A DNA stretch of 64,000 nucleotides from RYN-230 sp036497945 (lineage in GTDB: Bacteria > Actinomycetota > Actinomycetes > Streptosporangiales > Streptosporangiaceae): positions 80,421 through 144,420 of the forward strand of contig DASXIN010000023.1 in assembly GCA_036497945.1 (NCBI GenBank), written 5' to 3'. Shown piece by piece: positions 60,901 through 64,000 of the stretch. Within the stretch, counting starts at the first letter, position 1; every line of letters starts with the position of its first letter. The notes under the pieces were generated by a model. The model saw only the letters and a program-made list of their open reading frames with translations, searched no databases and was not told where the DNA came from. Made by a program: the position numbers and the translations under genes.

Positions 60901-61956
60901 ATGACTGAGCACAGCGACCTTATCCCTGACCTCGACTCCGAAGACGTCTTCGAAGTCCAGATGCGCGGTTACAGCCGGCGCCAGGTCAACGAATTCGTGG
61001 CCCGCGCGCGCAGCGAGAAACGTGACTACGAGGAGCGGCTGTCCCGCTCCCTCGATGAGGTCGAACGGCTCCGCACCGAGGTGGCCGCGTCCCGGCAGCG
61101 TGAGCTGGAAGACAAGCCCGCACACCAGGAACTGAGCGAGCGGATGAGGCAGATCCTCAAGCTCGCCGATGACGAGGCCAAGGCACAGAAGTCGCGTGCC
61201 CTGGACGACATCACCAAGCAGCGGACCGAGGCGAAGCAGGAAATCGACCGGCTGAAGGCGGAGGCGCGGGAGCAGACCGAAAGAATGCTCGCGGCCGCGC
61301 AGGAGCAGGCCGAGAACACGATAGCCACCGCGCGGGCCGAAGCCGAGAAGGCCCGCAACTCGGCCCGGGCCGAGGCGGAGCGCGCGGTCAGCGACGCCCA
61401 GAAGAAGTCGGAGAACGCGGTCGCGGCCGCGCAGGCGCAGGCCAAGCAGATGCTGGACGAGGCGACCGCGCGGGCGACCGCCATTCACGACGGCGCCGAG
61501 CGCCGGCTGAACCTGCTGGTGGCCCGGCACACCGAGACGGTGCGCCGCCTCACCGAGGTGCGCGACGTGGTCACCAACCTGGTGGCCGGCGAAGCCGCCC
61601 GCGGCTCGCTGGAGGAAGAGGTCGCCCGGTCGGTGGCCAGCGCCGTGTCCGGCGGCGGCAACGGCGCCCCCGCGGCGCCGCGCCAGGCACCGGTGGCCGA
61701 AGGCCGCCACGCCCCGGCCCCGGCGGCCCGACCGGCCGCCGCCCCGGCCAACGGCGGCGCGGCCCCGGCCCCGGCGAGCGGGGCCGGCCCGGCCCGGACC
61801 ACCAGCCACCGCGGCAACCCGGTACCCGGCGAGCAGGCCCCGGCCACCGGCGCCACCAACCGGTCAGACGAGCCAGCCCGGCCCGCGCCCAAGCCGGTCC
61901 GCACCCCGACCAGCCCGGCCCGGCCGAGCACCGAACCAGACCGCACCGCCGACTAG
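60901..61956 (+). CDS. DivIVA-like coiled-coil protein
   Basis: A 351-residue protein. Residues 15-50 (FEVQMRGYSRRQVNEFVARA) match the DivIVA membrane-binding start, residues 50-230 form a long Ala/Glu/Lys-rich coiled coil with many heptads, and the C-terminal 110 residues are Pro/Ala-rich and disordered. It resembles the Streptomyces cytoskeletal coiled-coil group (Scy/FilP-like, once called cellulose-binding proteins), which organise polar growth. Direct evidence for polar location is lacking. ATG at 60901. Confidence 0.8.
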   Translation: MTEHSDLIPDLDSEDVFEVQMRGYSRRQVNEFVARARSEKRDYEERLSRSLDEVERLRTEVAASRQRELEDKPAHQELSERMRQILKLADDEAKAQKSRALDDITKQRTEAKQEIDRLKAEAREQTERMLAAAQEQAENTIATARAEAEKARNSARAEAERAVSDAQKKSENAVAAAQAQAKQMLDEATARATAIHDGAERRLNLLVARHTETVRRLTEVRDVVTNLVAGEAARGSLEEEVARSVASAVSGGGNGAPAAPRQAPVAEGRHAPAPAARPAAAPANGGAAPAPASGAGPARTTSHRGNPVPGEQAPATGATNRSDEPARPAPKPVRTPTSPARPSTEPDRTAD

Positions 61957-61976
61957 GCAGCCACCCGCGCACCCAC

Positions 61977-62011
61977 GGCCCTGGCCCGAGCCCACCGGCT
62001 CAGCCAGGGCC
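61977..62011. terminator. hairpin terminator after the coiled-coil gene
   Basis: GGCCCTGGC...GCCAGGGCC (9 bp) with an inner GAGCC/GGCTC (5 bp) and loop CACC forms a long bulged stem 21 nt past the stop. Good candidate for plus-strand termination; no T-run. Confidence 0.6.
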
Positions 62012-62174
62012 GCCGCATGGCACCCCCGCGATCAAATCAGTGCGGAGCAAAATGCCTCGCCGGTAAGGCAAAATGCACCGCGCTGACCCGAAACGTGCCC
62101 GCACCCGCCGTTGCGGTGATCAATTTGCCGGATTGATCTTGGCTGGCCGATCTTCCTGGTGCGCCTTTGCGGGC

Positions 62175-63107
62175 CTAGCCCGCGGCCAGCGCGTCGAGGC
62201 GGCGCAGAATAACTCCCTCGCGCAGCGCCCACGGGCAGATAAACAGCTCCTCCAGCGAGAACAGGTCCATCGCGCCGTCGGCCACGATCGCTCCCGCGGC
62301 CAGTTGCGGCGCCCGGGCGCGCGACACACCAGCCAGTTGCGCCCGTTCGGCCGCGGTCATCGCGGGCAGCTTGTCGGCCAGCTTGGTCAGGTCGGAGTGG
62401 CTCAGCCGGCGCCGGACGTAGAACCCCTCGCTGGACGGCGCGGCGCCGGAGATCCGGGCCAGCTGCCGGAAGGTCTTCGAGGTGGCCACCGCGCGGTCCG
62501 GCTGGCCGTCCCGCATCACCTGCCCGGCGTGCCGGCCGATCTCGGCCCGCACGTACTTGCGCAGCTTCCGCACCTCGTCCGCGGACGGCGGATCGCTGGT
62601 GAACCAGTCTCTGGTGAGCCGGCTCGCGCCGAGCGGAAGCGAGATGGCCACGTCCGGTTCCTCGTCCACGCCGCCGGCGATCTCCAGCGAGCCGCCGCCG
62701 ACGTCCAGCATGAGCACCTTGCCCGAGGACCAGCCGAACCAGCGGCGCACGGCGAGAAACGTCAGCCGGGCCTCGTCCCGCCCAGACAGCACCTGGATGT
62801 GCGTGCCGGTGTCGTCCCGGATCTCACCCAGCACCTCATCGGCGTTGGCCGCGTCGCGGACCGCCGAAGTGGCGAACGCGAGCAGGTCCTCTACGCCCTT
62901 GTCTTCGGCGATCTCTAGCGATTCGCGGACGAAGGCGTGCAGCTGCTCGGCGCCGTCGTCGGACAGCCGGCTGCCGTCTTCCAGGTGATCACCGAGCCGC
63001 AGCTCGGCCTTGTGTGAGTAGACCGGGGTCGGCCGCGCGCCGCGGTACGCGTCCACCACCAGGAAATGCACCGTATTGGAGCCCACGTCCAGGACACCGA
63101 GTCGCAT
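62175..63107 (-). CDS. Ppx/GppA-family phosphatase
   Basis: A 310-residue member of the ASKHA fold. LGVLDVGSNTVHFLVVD is the phosphate-1 motif, LMLDVGGGSLEIAGG phosphate-2, and ATSAVRDAANAD and SRARAPQLAAGAIV are typical of Ppx/GppA. It should hydrolyse polyphosphate or pppGpp; the short actinobacterial Ppx2 type lacks the C-terminal domains of E. coli Ppx. ATG at 63107. Confidence 0.92.
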   Translation of the reverse strand: MRLGVLDVGSNTVHFLVVDAYRGARPTPVYSHKAELRLGDHLEDGSRLSDDGAEQLHAFVRESLEIAEDKGVEDLLAFATSAVRDAANADEVLGEIRDDTGTHIQVLSGRDEARLTFLAVRRWFGWSSGKVLMLDVGGGSLEIAGGVDEEPDVAISLPLGASRLTRDWFTSDPPSADEVRKLRKYVRAEIGRHAGQVMRDGQPDRAVATSKTFRQLARISGAAPSSEGFYVRRRLSHSDLTKLADKLPAMTAAERAQLAGVSRARAPQLAAGAIVADGAMDLFSLEELFICPWALREGVILRRLDALAAG

Positions 63108-63167
63108 ACATTGACGCTACTGTCCCGGTGCGCCTGTGCGCACCAGCGGGTGAAGACGGGAGACGCG

Positions 63168-63917
63168 ATGGCGAAGACCGCAGGCCGGATCCGGATCGAA
63201 ACGGGACATAAGCGGGTACGCGCGTTCCTGGGTGGCGAACTGGTCGCGGACACCAGGCAGCCGGTGCTCGTCTGGGAATGGCCGTACTTCCCGGTGTACT
63301 ACTTCCCGGCCGGCGACGTCCGGGCCAAGCTGGCGCCCACCGGCGAGGCCGAGCACTCGCCGAGCCGCGGCGAGGCGGAGATCTGTGACGTGGTGCTGCC
63401 CGGAGCGACCGCGCCGGCTGCGGCCAAGCGCTACCCGGACTCGCCGCTGGCCGAGCTGCGCACGCTGGTCCGGCTGGACTGGGACAGCATGACCGAGTGG
63501 TTCGAGGAGGACGAGCCGGTCTACACGCACCCTCGGGACCCGTACTCCCGGGTGGACATCCTGGCCAGCTCGCGGCATGTCCGCGTGGCGGTGGACGGGG
63601 TGACGGTGGCCGACTCGCACCAGCCACGCGTCCTGTTCGAGACGGGCCTGCCGCCGCGCTACTACCTGCCGCTCACCGACGTCAGGACCGACCTGCTGAG
63701 GCCATCAGACACTCAGACCCACTGCCCCTATAAGGGAACGGCCAGTTACTGGTCGGTCGACACCGGCAAGGAACTGCACCAGGACATCGTCTGGATCTAC
63801 CGCACGCCGCTGCCGGAGAGCCAGAAGGTCGCCGGGCTGGCGGCCTTCTACGACGAGAAGGTCGACGTGTACATCGACGACGTCCTTCAGCGCCACCCGC
63901 AAACCAAGTGGAGCTGA
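63168..63917 (+). CDS. DUF427 family protein (two tandem domains)
   Basis: A 249-residue protein with two DUF427 repeats: residues 15-120 (GHKRVRAFLGGELVADTRQPVLVWEW, then FPVYYFPAGDVRAKL) and 140-240 (SSRHVRVAVDGVTVADSHQPRVLFETG, then RYYLPLTDV and HCPYKGTASYW). It is related to small beta-barrel proteins of unknown function. ATG at 63168 follows GGGAG. Divergent from the Ppx/GppA gene. Confidence 0.85.
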   Translation: MAKTAGRIRIETGHKRVRAFLGGELVADTRQPVLVWEWPYFPVYYFPAGDVRAKLAPTGEAEHSPSRGEAEICDVVLPGATAPAAAKRYPDSPLAELRTLVRLDWDSMTEWFEEDEPVYTHPRDPYSRVDILASSRHVRVAVDGVTVADSHQPRVLFETGLPPRYYLPLTDVRTDLLRPSDTQTHCPYKGTASYWSVDTGKELHQDIVWIYRTPLPESQKVAGLAAFYDEKVDVYIDDVLQRHPQTKWS

Positions 63918-63927
63918 CGAGCCGAGA

Positions 63928-64000
63928 CTAGCCGTCGAGGTCCGTCAAGCGCGCCGCGGACGGCGGCCGGCTGGCTCGGAGCGTCGCGGCCGCGGATTCG
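63928..64000 (-). CDS. possible 3' end of a minus-strand gene (partial)
   Basis: The minus strand holds an open frame of 23 codons ending in ...AARLTDLDG and TAG (63928-63930), cut by the right edge. The codons are GC-rich at position three, like the neighbours, and the position is convergent with the DUF427 gene. Too short to name. Confidence 0.25.
   Translation of the reverse strand, partial: ESAAATLRASRPPSAARLTDLDG

Noticed and set aside
60130..61809. A 559-codon frame extending the carbonic anhydrase-like gene upstream
   Set aside because: The extension runs antisense through the DivIVA-like coiled-coil gene, and the real start at 60672 has a good ribosome site.
63928..64000. Naming the gene at the right edge
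   Set aside because: Only about 23 codons are visible; no motif supports a family.

Overview
The window is a high-GC chromosomal segment of a mycothiol-using, probably filamentous actinobacterium. The evidence is GC-rich codon choice throughout, mshD (mycothiol synthase), a 68-residue BldC, a GlnR-type regulator directly before mshD, bS22, MurT/GatD, Rex in front of the haem genes, and a Cys-rich leader peptide before a rhodanese operon. Several gene strings match conserved Streptomyces/Frankia-type neighbourhoods, but the order within Actinobacteria cannot be settled from sequence alone. No rRNA, tRNA, CRISPR array, insertion sequence or phage was seen.

Layout. 0-9.5 kb: mazG (cut by the edge), a SurA_N-like lipoprotein gene, mfd, a methyltransferase-like gene, a fused ATP-sulfurylase-like/APS kinase gene, a DUF4229 gene, a threonine dehydratase gene and bldC. 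9.5-11.6 kb: a small conserved protein and a low-complexity protein with a HEVGH metalloprotease domain. 11.6-25.2 kb: cytochrome c maturation (ccsB-resB-resA, without a ccdA), a histidine phosphatase, an EamA transporter, then tetrapyrrole synthesis (hemL, hemB, cobA-hemD, hemC, hemA) led by rex with a visible Rex operator, and a glutaredoxin. 25-36 kb: a membrane/ABM protein, a HAD hydrolase, an acyltransferase, bS22, an excisionase-like HTH, acuC-proC, proline dehydrogenase, ygfZ, a Fur regulator, a sigma-like protein lacking region 2, a candidate small RNA, nitrobindin and DsrE. 36-43 kb: gatD-murT, a small membrane protein with a structured 5' region, and two VirD4/TraM-like proteins with degenerate P-loops. 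43-53.5 kb: an arsenic and phosphate block (ArsR-ArsC fusion, aquaporin, flavin oxidoreductase, small His-rich protein; then pstS2, uspA, pstBAC, pstS1, phoU, gntR). 53.8-57.9 kb: a sulfur operon (DUF1416, rhodanese, DUF4395, leader peptide, thioredoxin), an ECF sigma/anti-sigma pair and a MoaD-like protein. 57.9-64 kb: glnR-mshD, a gamma carbonic anhydrase, a DivIVA-like coiled-coil protein, Ppx/GppA and a DUF427 protein.

How parts work together. The rex-hemACDB genes are chained by ATGA/GTGA overlaps, so NADH/NAD+ sensing by Rex can set haem supply, while resA/resB/ccsB attach haem to c-type cytochromes. In the 43-53 kb block, Pst uptake with two binding proteins sits beside an arsenate reductase/regulator fusion and an aquaporin able in principle to release arsenite. 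That is a coherent arsenate-handling and phosphate-scavenging unit.

The most unusual signals are: (1) a compact transcript candidate at about 34634-34910, with a promoter, a near-complete complement of the 16S rRNA 3' end, a 12-codon ORF, hairpins and a terminator; (2) face-to-face leaderless promoters between arsR-arsC and the aquaporin gene; (3) an ATP-sulfurylase-like domain that has lost both signature motifs but stays fused to an intact APS kinase; (4) the paired coupling-protein-like genes with broken P-loops.
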